In this document: one piece after another, positions 32,998 through 44,300 of the stretch | Layout of the letters: the number at the start of each line of letters is the position of its first letter | Position numbering within the stretch: the first letter of the stretch is position 1 | Origin: Pseudomonas lalkuanensis | Lineage (GTDB): Bacteria > Pseudomonadota > Gammaproteobacteria > Pseudomonadales > Pseudomonadaceae | Direction of reading: 5' to 3' | Assembly (NCBI RefSeq): GCF_008807375.1 | Contig: NZ_CP043311.1 | Span: forward strand, 4,444,001-4,508,000 | DNA length: 64,000 nucleotides | Position numbers and translations under genes: made by a program | Notes under the pieces: model-generated | The model's database searches: none | What the model saw: only the letters and a program-made list of their open reading frames with translations | What the model was told of the DNA's origin: nothing

Positions 32998-33036
32998 GTG
33001 GGAGCGAATTCATTCGCGATTGAAATCGCTCCCGCA
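32998..33036. repeat. REP-like inverted repeat between cmoB and lapC
   Basis: GGGAGCGA...TCGCTCCC arms enclose the core AATTCATTCGCGA. It lies between the convergent cmoB (14 bases away) and lapC (35 bases away) stops and may serve both 3' ends. Confidence 0.8.
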
Positions 33037-33071
33037 CGGCGCCCGGCCCGGCCGCCGTACCGCGAACAGGA

Positions 33072-34430
33072 TCAGCGCTCGCGCAGTGCCTCGGCGCGAG
33101 CCTTGATGATGGGCTTGAGCAGGTAGCTCAGGATGCTCTTCTTGCCGGTCATGATGTCCACCGAGGCGACCATGCCGGGGATAATCAGCAGCGGATTCTG
33201 CTCCGTCCCCAGGTGGCTCTTCTTGGTGCGCAGCTTGATCAGGTAAAAGCTGTTGCCTTCTTCATCCGTGATGGTGTCCGCGCCGATCTGTTCCAGGTCG
33301 GCACTCAGCCCGCCGTAAATGGTGTAGTCGTAGGCGGTGAACTTGACCATGGCGCTCTGCCCGGGGTGCAGGAAGGCGATGTCCTGCGGGCGGATGCGCG
33401 CTTCCACGAGCAAGGTGTCGTCCAGCGGCACGATCTCCACCAGGTCGCTGCCTGGCTGGATCACGCCGCCGATGGTGTTGACCAACAGCTGCTTGACGAT
33501 GCCCCGCACCGGCGAGGTGACCAGGGTGCGCTTGACGCGGTCTTCCAGGGCCTTGCCGGTGGCATTGGCCTTGTTCAGTTCGGTGCGCGCCTCGTTGAGC
33601 TGGGCCAACGCCTCGCTGCGGAAGCGCGAACGGGTTTCGGCGATCTTGCGCTCGGCTTCCTTGATCGCCGATTCGGCACGGGGAATGGCCAGGCTGGTGG
33701 CTTCCAGTTCGCCACGGTTCTCCACCTCGGCACGGCGCAGGCGCAGGACTTCTACCTTGGAAATCGCCCCCTGGGCCACCAGCGGTTCGGAGATGGAAAT
33801 CTCCTGACGCAGCAGCTGCAGGCTATTGCGGTACTGGCCCTGCTTGGAGATGAATTCCTGCAGTTCCTGGCGGCGCTGCACCAGCTGTTCTTCCAGGCCC
33901 GCCACCTCTTCCTGCAATTGCTGCTGGCGGCTGCGATAAAGCGCCTCTTCGCTATTGGCCTGCTCCGGCGCGAGCTTGCGCAGCTCGTCGGAGATCTGCA
34001 GCGGTCGGTCATCCACCTCGGCGCTCAGGCGTTCGACCTGCAACTGCATGGCGGTGCGGTCCGCCTCGGTTTCACCGACGTTGGACTCGAAGCGGGTCGG
34101 GTCCAGGCGCAGCAGCGGATCACCGACTTCCACCACCTGGCCCTCGTGGACGAACAGCTCGGAGATGATGCCGCCTTCCAGGTTCTGCACCTTCTGCAGC
34201 TTGGATGAGGGAATCGCCTTGCCTTCGCCGCGCGTGACCTCGTCCACCTGGGCGAAGTTGGCCCAGAGCAACATGAACAGGGTGAAGCCGATGAGGGTCC
34301 AGATGGTCAGGCGCACCACGCGGGGCGCGTCTTCCACCAGGGCCTTGTTGACCTCCGGCAGCGGCTGGTCGGACAGCGAATCGCCGCCCTTGAAGTACTG
34401 GCGCAGCGCGCCCAGGCCCTTATGCGACAC
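33072..34430 (-). CDS. lapC: Type I secretion membrane-fusion protein LapC
   Basis: A 452-residue HlyD-family adaptor linking the inner-membrane ATPase to the outer-membrane channel for export of the giant adhesin. There is a cytosolic N terminus, one membrane helix (about residues 40-62, IWTLIGFTLFMLLWANF), a lipoyl half (GGIISELFVHEGQVVEVGDPLLRLD), a long coiled coil (about 120-300), and the C-terminal HlyD signature region (SPVRGIVKQLLVNTIGGVIQPG in two parts). Its start overlaps the lapB stop by 11 bases. It is the last gene of the lapE-B-C set. Confidence 0.93.
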   Translation of the reverse strand: MSHKGLGALRQYFKGGDSLSDQPLPEVNKALVEDAPRVVRLTIWTLIGFTLFMLLWANFAQVDEVTRGEGKAIPSSKLQKVQNLEGGIISELFVHEGQVVEVGDPLLRLDPTRFESNVGETEADRTAMQLQVERLSAEVDDRPLQISDELRKLAPEQANSEEALYRSRQQQLQEEVAGLEEQLVQRRQELQEFISKQGQYRNSLQLLRQEISISEPLVAQGAISKVEVLRLRRAEVENRGELEATSLAIPRAESAIKEAERKIAETRSRFRSEALAQLNEARTELNKANATGKALEDRVKRTLVTSPVRGIVKQLLVNTIGGVIQPGSDLVEIVPLDDTLLVEARIRPQDIAFLHPGQSAMVKFTAYDYTIYGGLSADLEQIGADTITDEEGNSFYLIKLRTKKSHLGTEQNPLLIIPGMVASVDIMTGKKSILSYLLKPIIKARAEALRER

Positions 34431-36576
34431 TGATCTGCCCCTTCTTCAGCGCTTCCATGACCGCTTCCTTCGGACCGTCGGCAATGATCCGGCCACGGTC
34501 GACGATCAGCAGGCGGTCCACCAGCGAAAGCATCGAGGCACGGTGGGTGACCAGCAGCAGGGTCTTGTTGCCGATCATCCCGGTGAGACGTTCCTTGAGG
34601 CGCTCCTCGCCGGGGTTGTCCATGGAGCTGGTGGGTTCGTCGAGCAGCAGGATCGGCGGATCGAGCAACAAAGCGCGCGCCAGGGCGACATTCTGCCGCT
34701 GTCCGCCGGAGAGGTTCTGGCCCCGCTCGCCCACCTGCAGTTCATAGCCCTGGGGGTGCAACCGGGCGAACTCGTGCACACCGGACAGCTCGGCCGCCTG
34801 CAGCACCAGTTCATCCTCCACGTAGCGGGCACCGGACATGAGGTTGTCGCGCAGGGTGCCGCTGAACAGCTGGATGTCCTGGGGCACGTAGCCGACGTTG
34901 TGGCGCAGTTCGCTGACGTCGAGCTGGCGAATGTCGGTGCCATCCACCAGCAGGCTGCCGGAATCGGCCTGGTAGAGCCCGACGATCAGCTTGGCCAGCG
35001 AGCTCTTGCCGGAGCCGCTGCGGCCGATGATGCCGATCTTCTCGCCCGGACGAACGATCAGGTTCACCTCGCTCAGGGCCGGGGTCTGCTGGTGCGGGTA
35101 GGTGAAGTTGATCTGGCGCAGTTCGAGGCTGCCCTGCAGCTTGGTGCGGACCAGGGGCTGCTCGCCCTCCTGACGCTCCTGCGGCAGGTCCATCATGTGG
35201 TCGACGGACTTCATGGTCAGGCGCGCCTGCTGATAGCGGGTGAGCAGGCCGGAAAGCTGGGTCAGCGGGCCAAGGGCACGGCCATTGAGCATGTAGCAGG
35301 CGATCAGGCCGCCCATGCTGAGATCGCCAGCCATGATCAGGTAGACGCCGGCGACGATCATCACCACGCCCGCCAGCTGCTGGATCATCAGGGTCAGGTT
35401 CATCGCCAGGCTGGAGAGCATCTTCACCCGCAGTTCGAGGCGGCCCAGGGTGCCGATGGTCTGCTCCCAGAGGTACTGGCGGTCGCTCTCGGCATTGTTG
35501 ACCTTCACCGCGTCGAGGCCCCCGAGGGTCTCGATCAGGCTCGACTGGCGTTCCGCCGCCAGCGCCATGGTGCGGTCCATGGTCGCCACCAGCGGTTTCT
35601 GCAACAGCCAGCTGATCCCCATGGCCAGCGGGAACGCCAGGACCGGCACCCAGACCAGGTGCCCGCCGAGCAACCCGATCACTAGCAGGATCAACAGGGT
35701 GAACGGCAGGTCGATGACGCTGGTGAGGGTCAGGGAGGCGAGGAAGTCCCGTAGCGTCTGGAACTCGTGGATGTTCTGGGCAAAGCTGCCGACCCGCATC
35801 GGGCGGTACTTCATCGCCATGCCGACGATGCGCTCGAACAGGGTCGCGGAGATGATCAGGTCGGTCTTCTTGCCCGCGAGATCCAGGCACAGGCCGCGCA
35901 CGGTCTTGAGCAACAGATCGAAGATGTAGGCCCCGGAGATGCCGACGGCCAGCACCCAGAGGGTGGCCACCGCCTGGTTGGGCACCACGCGGTCGTACAC
36001 GTTCATCACGAACAGGGGGGCGCCGAGGCCGATCAGGTTGATCAGCAGGCTGGCGGCCACCGCATCGGTATAGAGCCAGCGGGAGCGCTTCAGCGTGTCG
36101 CGGAACCAGGACTCGGTGCGCGGGATCAGGCTGCCGGTGTTCAGATCGTACTTGTGCTGCGGCTGGGCGAAGAACACCTGGCCGCTGTAATCCTCCTGCA
36201 GCAGCTCGCGGGTGACCTTTACCTCACCACCGTCGCTCTCGCTGAGCAGCAGGCGCGCCTTGCCGTCGTCGCCCCAGCCGAGCATCACCGCGCAGCGGCC
36301 TTCCTTGAGCAGCAGCAGCGCCGGCATGGCGATCTTCGGAATCTGCTCCAGGCGCCGCTGCATCAGGCGGCCCTGCAGGCCCGCGCGGGCAGCGGCGCGG
36401 GGCAGCAGATCGGCGGTCAGGCGCTGCTTGGGCAGCGGCAGGCCGCTGGTGAGCATGGCGCGGTTGGCAGGCTTGTGGTGCAGGACGCACAAGGACAACA
36501 GAGAATCGAGCAAGGGGTCGTCGTGCTGCCCGCGTGGATCGGTATTGACATGTAAACGGCTGACTTCTGGATCCAC
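34420..36576 (-). CDS. lapB: Type I secretion ATPase LapB
   Basis: A 718-residue ABC exporter. The N-terminal 140 residues form a C39-peptidase-like domain without a catalytic cysteine (a CLD), which docks substrates instead of cleaving them. Six membrane segments follow (about 165-450), then the nucleotide-binding domain with Walker A GRSGSGKSS, the signature LSGGQRQNVALARAL, and Walker B ILLLDEPTSSMD. The start codon is GTG, giving VDPEVSRLHVNTDPRGQHDD, which aligns with known LapB N termini. It exports the adhesin with LapC and LapE. Confidence 0.94.
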   Translation of the reverse strand: MDPEVSRLHVNTDPRGQHDDPLLDSLLSLCVLHHKPANRAMLTSGLPLPKQRLTADLLPRAAARAGLQGRLMQRRLEQIPKIAMPALLLLKEGRCAVMLGWGDDGKARLLLSESDGGEVKVTRELLQEDYSGQVFFAQPQHKYDLNTGSLIPRTESWFRDTLKRSRWLYTDAVAASLLINLIGLGAPLFVMNVYDRVVPNQAVATLWVLAVGISGAYIFDLLLKTVRGLCLDLAGKKTDLIISATLFERIVGMAMKYRPMRVGSFAQNIHEFQTLRDFLASLTLTSVIDLPFTLLILLVIGLLGGHLVWVPVLAFPLAMGISWLLQKPLVATMDRTMALAAERQSSLIETLGGLDAVKVNNAESDRQYLWEQTIGTLGRLELRVKMLSSLAMNLTLMIQQLAGVVMIVAGVYLIMAGDLSMGGLIACYMLNGRALGPLTQLSGLLTRYQQARLTMKSVDHMMDLPQERQEGEQPLVRTKLQGSLELRQINFTYPHQQTPALSEVNLIVRPGEKIGIIGRSGSGKSSLAKLIVGLYQADSGSLLVDGTDIRQLDVSELRHNVGYVPQDIQLFSGTLRDNLMSGARYVEDELVLQAAELSGVHEFARLHPQGYELQVGERGQNLSGGQRQNVALARALLLDPPILLLDEPTSSMDNPGEERLKERLTGMIGNKTLLLVTHRASMLSLVDRLLIVDRGRIIADGPKEAVMEALKKGQISVA

Positions 36577-36685
36577 GCCTGGATTCTCTGCTCTGGGTTC
36601 TACGGAAGGCAGGGCCTAGGCCGGACCCCGACGGCGCAGGAGGGAGGGGACGCCCTCCTGCGCCGCGTGGATCCGAATCAGGTAC

Positions 36686-38038
36686 CTAGTTCAGGCCGGG
36701 AAGGGTTGCCTCGGGCTTGAGCTCGGTCTGTACGACCGTAGCCATCGGCGCCACCACTCCCTGGCTCTTCAGCAACTCGCCTATGGTCGCTTTGATGCGG
36801 TACTGAGTAAACAACTCGGTGTAGCGCAGGTCCACCAGGCGACGCGAGGCAGTGAAGAGCTCGTTCTCGCTGTCCAGCAGGTCGAGCAGCGTACGTTCGC
36901 CGATGCTGAATTGCTGCTGGTACGACTCGCGTACGCGGGTGCTGTAGTCGACGTATTGCTGGGCGATCGGAATTTGCTCGCGGGCGTTGTCCAGGGCGTT
37001 CCAGGACAGGCCGAGCTCTTCGTTCAGTACACGCAGGGCGTTGTTGCGAATGTCCAGCGCTTCGTTGATCTGGTAGGCCTTGGACTCCAGGTCGGCCTTG
37101 TGGCTGCCGCCGGCGAACAGGTTGTAACGCATGCGCAACATTGCCTGCCAATCGTTCACGTGGCCGTCTTCGCCGTCCAGGTCATTGTCCGCTCCACGGG
37201 ACAATTCGGCGTCGAAGCGCGGATAGAAGAAGGACTTCGCCGCGTCGTACTGCTTCTCGGCAGCCGCCACGTCGGACTCGGCCGAACGCAGGACCGGGCT
37301 GTTGGCCAGCAGGGTGCCGCGGGCAGCCTCGAGGGATTCGGGCAGTTGTCCACGCAGGCCGGCCGGCTCGCTCAGGTCCACCGGGTCCATGCCCACCACG
37401 CTGTAGAAGTTGGTGCGGGCGTCGCGCAGGTTGGTCTGCTCGGTGATCAGGTTGTTGCGGGCCTGGGCCAGACGCGCTTCGGCCTGGTCCTGGTCGGCCA
37501 GGCGCCCTACCCCGCGCTCACTGCGCAGGCTGATCTGGTCGAAGATGCGTTCGTGGCTGCGCAGGTTGGTTTCGGCAAGACGCACCATCTCCTGGCGACG
37601 CAGCACGTCGATATAGACCTGGGCCACATCCAGCGCAGTGCGCTCGGAAGTACCGAGCAACGAGTAGGCGCGGGAGTTCACGGTGGCCTGCTGGCGACCC
37701 ACCTCGTTCTGGGTGGCGAAGCCGTCGAACACCATCTGTTGCAGACGCAGGCTGGACTCGCCACGGGTCATGGTTTTCCAGTGGTCGTCGCCGTTGGCAC
37801 GAGTGGTGGTGTTGTCGGTGCCCTCACGACCATAACCGCCCAGCAGGTCGACGGACGGCAGGTAACCGCCCTTGGCCGCCCTCAACTGTTTGTCGGCCGA
37901 CAGACGGCTGTTAACCCCCGCCTGGATTTCCGGGTGAACATCCATGGCGTGCTGCATGGCTTCAGACAGGCTCTGGGCCTGCGTGGGAAGGCTCGCAGCC
38001 AGGGCGAAAGGGAGAACGGCGGAGAATCTCAGACGCAT
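36686..38038 (-). CDS. lapE: TolC-like outer-membrane channel LapE
   Basis: A 450-residue outer-membrane efflux protein with a signal peptide (MRLRFSAVLPFALAASLPTQAQS). The TolC family pattern of repeated helical coiled coils is seen (LSEAMQHAMDVHPEIQAGVNSR..., LAETNLRSHERIFDQISLRSERGVGRLADQDQAEARLAQARNN in segments). It would form the outer-membrane pore of the Lap exporter and, in P. fluorescens, also hold the adhesin's retention module. An extra 15 codons upstream are in frame but lack signal-peptide character. It diverges from the adhesin gene. Confidence 0.92.
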   Translation of the reverse strand: MRLRFSAVLPFALAASLPTQAQSLSEAMQHAMDVHPEIQAGVNSRLSADKQLRAAKGGYLPSVDLLGGYGREGTDNTTTRANGDDHWKTMTRGESSLRLQQMVFDGFATQNEVGRQQATVNSRAYSLLGTSERTALDVAQVYIDVLRRQEMVRLAETNLRSHERIFDQISLRSERGVGRLADQDQAEARLAQARNNLITEQTNLRDARTNFYSVVGMDPVDLSEPAGLRGQLPESLEAARGTLLANSPVLRSAESDVAAAEKQYDAAKSFFYPRFDAELSRGADNDLDGEDGHVNDWQAMLRMRYNLFAGGSHKADLESKAYQINEALDIRNNALRVLNEELGLSWNALDNAREQIPIAQQYVDYSTRVRESYQQQFSIGERTLLDLLDSENELFTASRRLVDLRYTELFTQYRIKATIGELLKSQGVVAPMATVVQTELKPEATLPGLN

Positions 38039-38376
38039 ATTCTTGGCATCCTTTTCGTTGAATTGGAGGTCCGGAAACTGCACCGGGGCTTGCTTTCCGT
38101 GAGCACTGCGGCTCGTGAACGAGATCGCATTTCAAAGCGCTGGACGGCGACGCAAATATCAAAGTGACAGCATGAAATCGATTGTTTAGGATGGGAGTCA
38201 ATTGGTCAATACTTTGGCATATTCTCAATAGCCAATTGTAATAAGCCAATTAATTGGCGCCGCCTTTACGCCATGTATTAACTATAGAAAGGGAATGTCA
38301 GTCCTGCGCTTGGTCATCGAAATTCGACCCCAGCGACGACAAGCCAGCTGAGAGCCATCTTCAGGAGAGTCACCCC
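38039..38376. promoter_or_regulatory. Divergent promoter region between lapE and the adhesin gene
   Basis: This 338-bp region is clearly AT-richer than its surroundings. It contains direct GTCAAT words at 38197-38202 and 38205-38210, GCCAATTG at 38231-38238, and the perfect 14-bp palindrome GCCAATTAATTGGC at 38245-38258. The palindrome differs from the FleQ consensus GTCAAT-NN-ATTGAC only by a symmetrical T-to-C pair. The adhesin Shine-Dalgarno AGGAGAG lies at 38363-38369. Confidence 0.6.
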
Positions 38377-41300
38377 ATGAGCAGTGTTATTGCGGTCGTC
38401 AAAAGCATTGTTGGTCAGGTCTTCGCGATGTCTCCGGAAGGGTTCCAGCGGCTCCTAGTCGAGGGCGACAGACTCTTTAAAGGCGACCAGTTGCAGACCG
38501 GCCTTGAGGGGATGGTGACTCTCGAACTCGCCGATGGCAGCACGGTCGACCTCGGCCGCGACAGTCAGTGGAGCGAATCCCAGGTCGTGGCCAGCGCCGA
38601 AACCCAGACTTCCCAGCCGGCCGCCCCGACGCCCGCCGACGACGTCGCGCAACTGCAGAAGGCGATCGAGGCCGGCGTCGACCCGACCCAGGCACTCGAA
38701 GCCACTGCGGCCGGCCCGAGCGCCGGTGGCGCAGGCGGTGGTGCCGCCGGTGGTGGGCACAGTTTTGTGATGCTGGATGCCACAGCGGGCCAGGTCGATC
38801 CGACCATCGGTTTCGCCACCAGCAATGCTCCCCTGGCCACTGAAGCGCTGGTGGAGGAAGACGCGACGCCGGATACGGAGGCCACCCTGCCCGCCGACAC
38901 CGGCCTGCCGGATGACACCGTACCGGTACCGGATATCCCCAACAGTTCCCCGCAAGGCCAGGACACCAGCATCACCACCGACGAAGACATCCCGGTCCAG
39001 GGACAGCTGGGCGCTACCGACCCCGATGGCGACCCGCTCTCCTACACCCCGGGCGACGCTCCGCGAAACGGCACCGTGGTGATCAACCCGGACGGCTCCT
39101 ATACCTACACGCCCAATCCGAACTACAACGGCAATGACAGCTTCACGGTCATCGTCGGTGACGGTAAGGGCGGCAGCGACACCATCACCGTCACCATTGG
39201 TGTGAATCCGGTGAACGACGCCCCGGTTGCCGCCAACGATGGCCCGGTCCAGGTAACCGAAGACAGCCCGGCCACCGGCAACGTCCTGACCAACGACAGC
39301 GACACCGACGGCGATGCCCTGACCGTCACCCAGTTCACCGTGGGCGGCAGCACCTACACCGCTGGCCAGACCGCCACCCTCGGCGGCGTCGGCACCCTGG
39401 TGATCAACAGCGACGGCTCCTACACCTTTACCCCGGCGCCGAACTACACCGGTCCAGTGCCCACCGCCACCTACACCGTGACCGATGGCACGGCCACCGA
39501 CACCGGTGCGTTGACCTTTGCGGATGTAACGCCGGTGGATGACGCGTCCGTCCTCACCGCCGACAGCAACACCGTGGCCGAGGACACTCCGGCCACCGGC
39601 AACGTGCTGAGCAACGACTCCGACGTCGACAACAGCCTCAGCGTGTCCAGCTTCACCATTGCCGGTGTCACGGGCAGCTTTACCGCCGGCCAGACTGCCA
39701 CCATTGCCGGCGTCGGCACCCTGACCATTGCCACTAATGGCGACTACAGCTTCATCCCGGATGCCAACTGGAACGGTACGGTCCCCCAGGTCAGCTACAC
39801 CACCAACACCGGCAGCAGCTCCGTGCTGAACATCAGCGTCACCCCGGTGAATGACGCCCCGGTTGCCGCCAACGATGGCCCGGTCCAGGTAACCGAAGAC
39901 AGTCCGGCCACCGGCAACGTCCTGACCAACGACAGCGACACCGACGGCGATTCCCTGACCGTCACCCAGTTCACCGTGGGCGAGACCACCTACATCGCCG
40001 GCAAGGCTGCCATTCTCGAAGGCGTCGGCACCCTGGTGATCAACAGCGACGGCTCCTACATCTTTACCCCGGCGCCGAACTACACCGGTCCGGTGCCCAC
40101 CGCCACCTATACCGTCACCGACGGCACCGCCACCGATACGGGCGAGCTGAGCTTCGGCGCCATCAACCCGGTCAACGATGCGCCAGTCGCCATCAATGAC
40201 GGCCCGTTACCGGTGACCGAAGACACCCCGGCCACCGGTAACGTCCTGACCAACGACAGCGATGCCGACGGCGATGCCCTAACCGTTACCGGCTTCAGCG
40301 TCGACGGGAGCAATTACCTGGCTGGCCAGACCGCGACCCTCGCCGGCATCGGCACCTTGGTGATCAACAGCAACGGCAGCTTCACCTTCACGCCGGCGCC
40401 GAACTACAACGGCCCGGTGCCGACCACGACCTACACCGTCAGCGACGGCACCACCACCGACACCGCCGAGCTGAGCTTCGGCAACGTCACCCCGGTGGAC
40501 GACGCTTCGGTCCTGGTCGCCGATACCAAGACCGTCACCGAGGACAACCCGGCCACCGGCAACGTGCTGGGCAACGATAGCGATGTGGACACCTCCCTGA
40601 GCGTCGCCAGCTTCAGCGTGGCTGGCGTCACTGGCAGCTTCTCCGCCGGCCAGACCGCCACCATCGCCGGTGTCGGCACCCTTACCCTTGGCAGCAACGG
40701 TGATTACACCTTCACCCCGGAGGCAAACTGGAACGGCTCGGTGCCCCAGGTGACTTACGTCACCAACACCGGCAGCAGCGCCACGCTGGATATCACCGTC
40801 ACCCCGGCGAACGATGCGCCGGAGAGCAATGCGGCCAGTGGTTCAGGTAACGAAGACGCGGAAGGCATTCCGGTTGAGCTCAGCGGCTCGGACATCGACG
40901 GCAACGTTGATCACTTCGTGATCAAGACTCTGCCCACCGATGGCACCCTGATGTTCGACGGCGTGCCGCTTGCAATCGGCTCGGTCGTGCCAGCGAACAG
41001 CAATGGCGCAAGCCTCACCTTCGTACCCAACGCCAACTGGAATGGCAGCACCACCTTCCAGTACGCCACGGTGGATAACGATGGCCTGGAAGACGCCAGT
41101 CCGGCCACCGGCACCATTAACGTCACCCCGGTGGACGATGCCTCGGTCCTGGCGCCCGATACCAAGACCGTGGCCGAGGACACTCCGGCCACCGGTAACG
41201 TGCTGGGCAACGACAGCGATGTGGATAACACCCTCACCGTTGCCAGCTTCAGCATCAACGGCGTACCCGGAAGCTTCACCGCCGGCCAGACCGCCACCCT

Positions 41301-44300
41301 CGCCAACGTGGGTACCTTCTCCCTTGGCAGCAACGGTGATTACACCTTCACCCCGGCCGCCAACTGGAACGGCTCGGTGCCCCAGGTCACCTACACCACC
41401 AATACCGGCAGCAGCGCCACGCTGGACATCACCGTCACGCCTGAGAACGATGCGCCGATCGCGTCCAACGACGGCCCGGTACCGGTGATCGAAGACATCG
41501 CGGCGGTCGGCAACGTGCTGACCAATGACAGCGATGTCGACAACGACACCCTGACCGTCACTCAATTCGAAGTAGGCGGGAGCACCTACACCGCCGGCCA
41601 GACCGCGACCCTCGCCGGCGTCGGCACCCTGGTGATCAACAGCAACGGCAGCTTCACCTTCACCCCGGCGCTGAACTACAACGGCCCGGTACCGACCGCG
41701 ACCTACACCGTCAGCGACGGCACCACCACCGACACCGCCGAGCTGAGCTTCGGCAACGTCGCCCCGGTGAACGACGCTTCGGTCCTGGTCGCCGATACCA
41801 AGACCGTGGCCGAGGACAACCCGGCCACCGGCAACGTGCTGGGCAACGACAGCGATGTGGACAACGTCCTGACCGTTTCCAGCTTCAGCATCAGTGGTGT
41901 GCCCGGCACCTTCACCGCCGGTTCAAGCGCTGTGATTGCCGGCGTTGGCACCCTGAGCATCGTTGCCAACGGCAACTACACCTTTACTCCGGATGCCAAC
42001 TGGAACGGCTCAGTGCCGCAGGTGACCTATGTCACCAACACTGGCAGCAGCTCCACGCTGGATATCACCGTCACTCCGGAAAACGATGCGCCGGAAACGA
42101 ATGCGGCCAGTGGTTCGGGTGATGAAGACGCGGAAGGTATTCCGGTTGAGCTCAGCGGCTCGGACTTCGACGGCACCGTCGCCAGCTTCGTGATCAAGAC
42201 TCTGCCCACCGATGGCACCCTGATGTTCGACGGCGTGCCGCTTGCAATCGGCTCGGTCGTGCCAGCGAACAGCAACGGCGCCAGCCTCACCTTCGTGCCG
42301 AACGCCAACTGGAATGGCAGCACCAGCTTCGACTACGCCGCAGTGGATAACCAGGGGCTGGAAGACGGCACCCCGGCCACTGGCACCATCACCGTCGCCT
42401 CGGTCAACGATGCGCCGGAAACCCATGCGGCCAGCGGTTCCGGCAACGAAGACTCGGCCGGTATCCCAGTTGCGCTCAGCGGCTCGGACCTCGACGGCAC
42501 CGTCGCCAGCTTCGTGATCAAGTCGCTGCCGGCCAACGGCATCCTGCAACTCAATGGCGTGACGCTGACTATTGGTGACAGCGTGCCGGCGACCGGCAAC
42601 GGCGCCAGCGTCACCTTCGTGCCGAACGCCAACTGGAATGGCAGCACCAGCTTCGACTACGCCGCAGTGGATAACCAGGGGCTGGAAGACGCTAGCCCCG
42701 CCACTGGCACCATCACCGTTGCCTCGGTCAACGACGCGCCAGACACCCATGCGGCCAGTGGTTCGGGTGACGAAGACGCGCAAGGCATTCCGGTCAGCCT
42801 CAGCGGCTCGGACCTCGATGGCACCGTCGCCAGCTTCGTGATCAAGTCGCTGCCGGCCAACGGCATCCTGCAACTCAATGGCGTGACGCTGACTATTGGT
42901 GACAGCGTGCCGGCCAGTGGCAACGGCGCCAGTGTCACCTTCGTGCCGAACGCCAACTGGAATGGCAGCACCAGCTTCGAGTACGCCGCGGTGGATAACG
43001 ATGGCCTGGAAGACGGTTCCCCGGCCACCGGCACCATCACCGTCGCCTCGGTCAACGACGCGCCGGACACGAATGCGGCCAGCGGTTCCGGCAACGAAGA
43101 CTCCGCCGGTATCCCGGTCAGCCTCAGCGGTTCCGATACGGACGGCACCGTCGCCAGCTTCGTGATCAAGTCGCTGCCGGCCAACGGCACCCTGCTGCTG
43201 AACGGCGTGGCGCTGAATATCGGCGACAACGTGCCGGCCAGTGGCAACGGCGCCAGTGTCACCTTCGTGCCGAACGCCAACTGGAATGGCAGCACCAGCT
43301 TCGAGTACGCCGCGGTGGATAACGATGGCCTGGAAGACGGTTCCCCGGCCACCGGCACCATCACCGTCGCCTCGGTCAACGACGCGCCGGACACGAATGC
43401 GGCCAGCGGTTCCGGCAACGAAGACTCTGCCGGTATCCCGGTCAGCCTCAGCGGTTCCGATACGGACGGCACCGTCGCCAGCTTCGTGATCAAGTCGCTG
43501 CCGGCCAACGGCACCCTGCTGCTGAACGGCGTGGCGCTGAATATCGGCGACAACGTGCCGGCCAGTGGCAACGGCGCCAGCCTCACCTTCGTGCCGAACG
43601 CCAACTGGAATGGCAGCACCAGCTTCGACTACGCCGCAGTGGATAACCAGGGGCTGGAAGACGGCACCCCGGCCACTGGCACCATCACCGTCGCCTCGGT
43701 CAACGATGCGCCGGAAACCCATGCGGCCAGCGGTTCCGGCAACGAAGACTCGGCCGGTATCCCAGTTGCGCTCAGCGGCTCGGACCTCGACGGCACCGTC
43801 GCCAGCTTCGTGATCAAGTCGCTGCCGGCCAACGGCATCCTGCAACTCAATGGCGTGACGCTGACTATTGGTGACAGCGTGCCGGCGACCGGCAACGGCG
43901 CCAGCGTCACCTTCGTGCCGAACGCCAACTGGAATGGCAGCACCAGCTTCGACTACGCCGCAGTGGATAACCAGGGGCTGGAAGACGCTAGCCCCGCCAC
44001 TGGCACCATCACCGTTGCCTCGGTCAACGACGCGCCAGACACCCATGCGGCCAGTGGTTCGGGTGACGAAGACGCGCAAGGCATTCCGGTCAGCCTCAGC
44101 GGCTCGGACCTCGATGGCACCGTCGCCAGCTTCGTGATCAAGTCGCTGCCGGCCAACGGCATCCTGCAACTCAATGGCGTGACGCTGACTATTGGTGACA
44201 GCGTGCCGGCCAGTGGCAACGGCGCCAGTGTCACCTTCGTGCCGAACGCCAACTGGAATGGCAGCACCAGCTTCGAGTACGCCGCGGTGGATAACGATGG

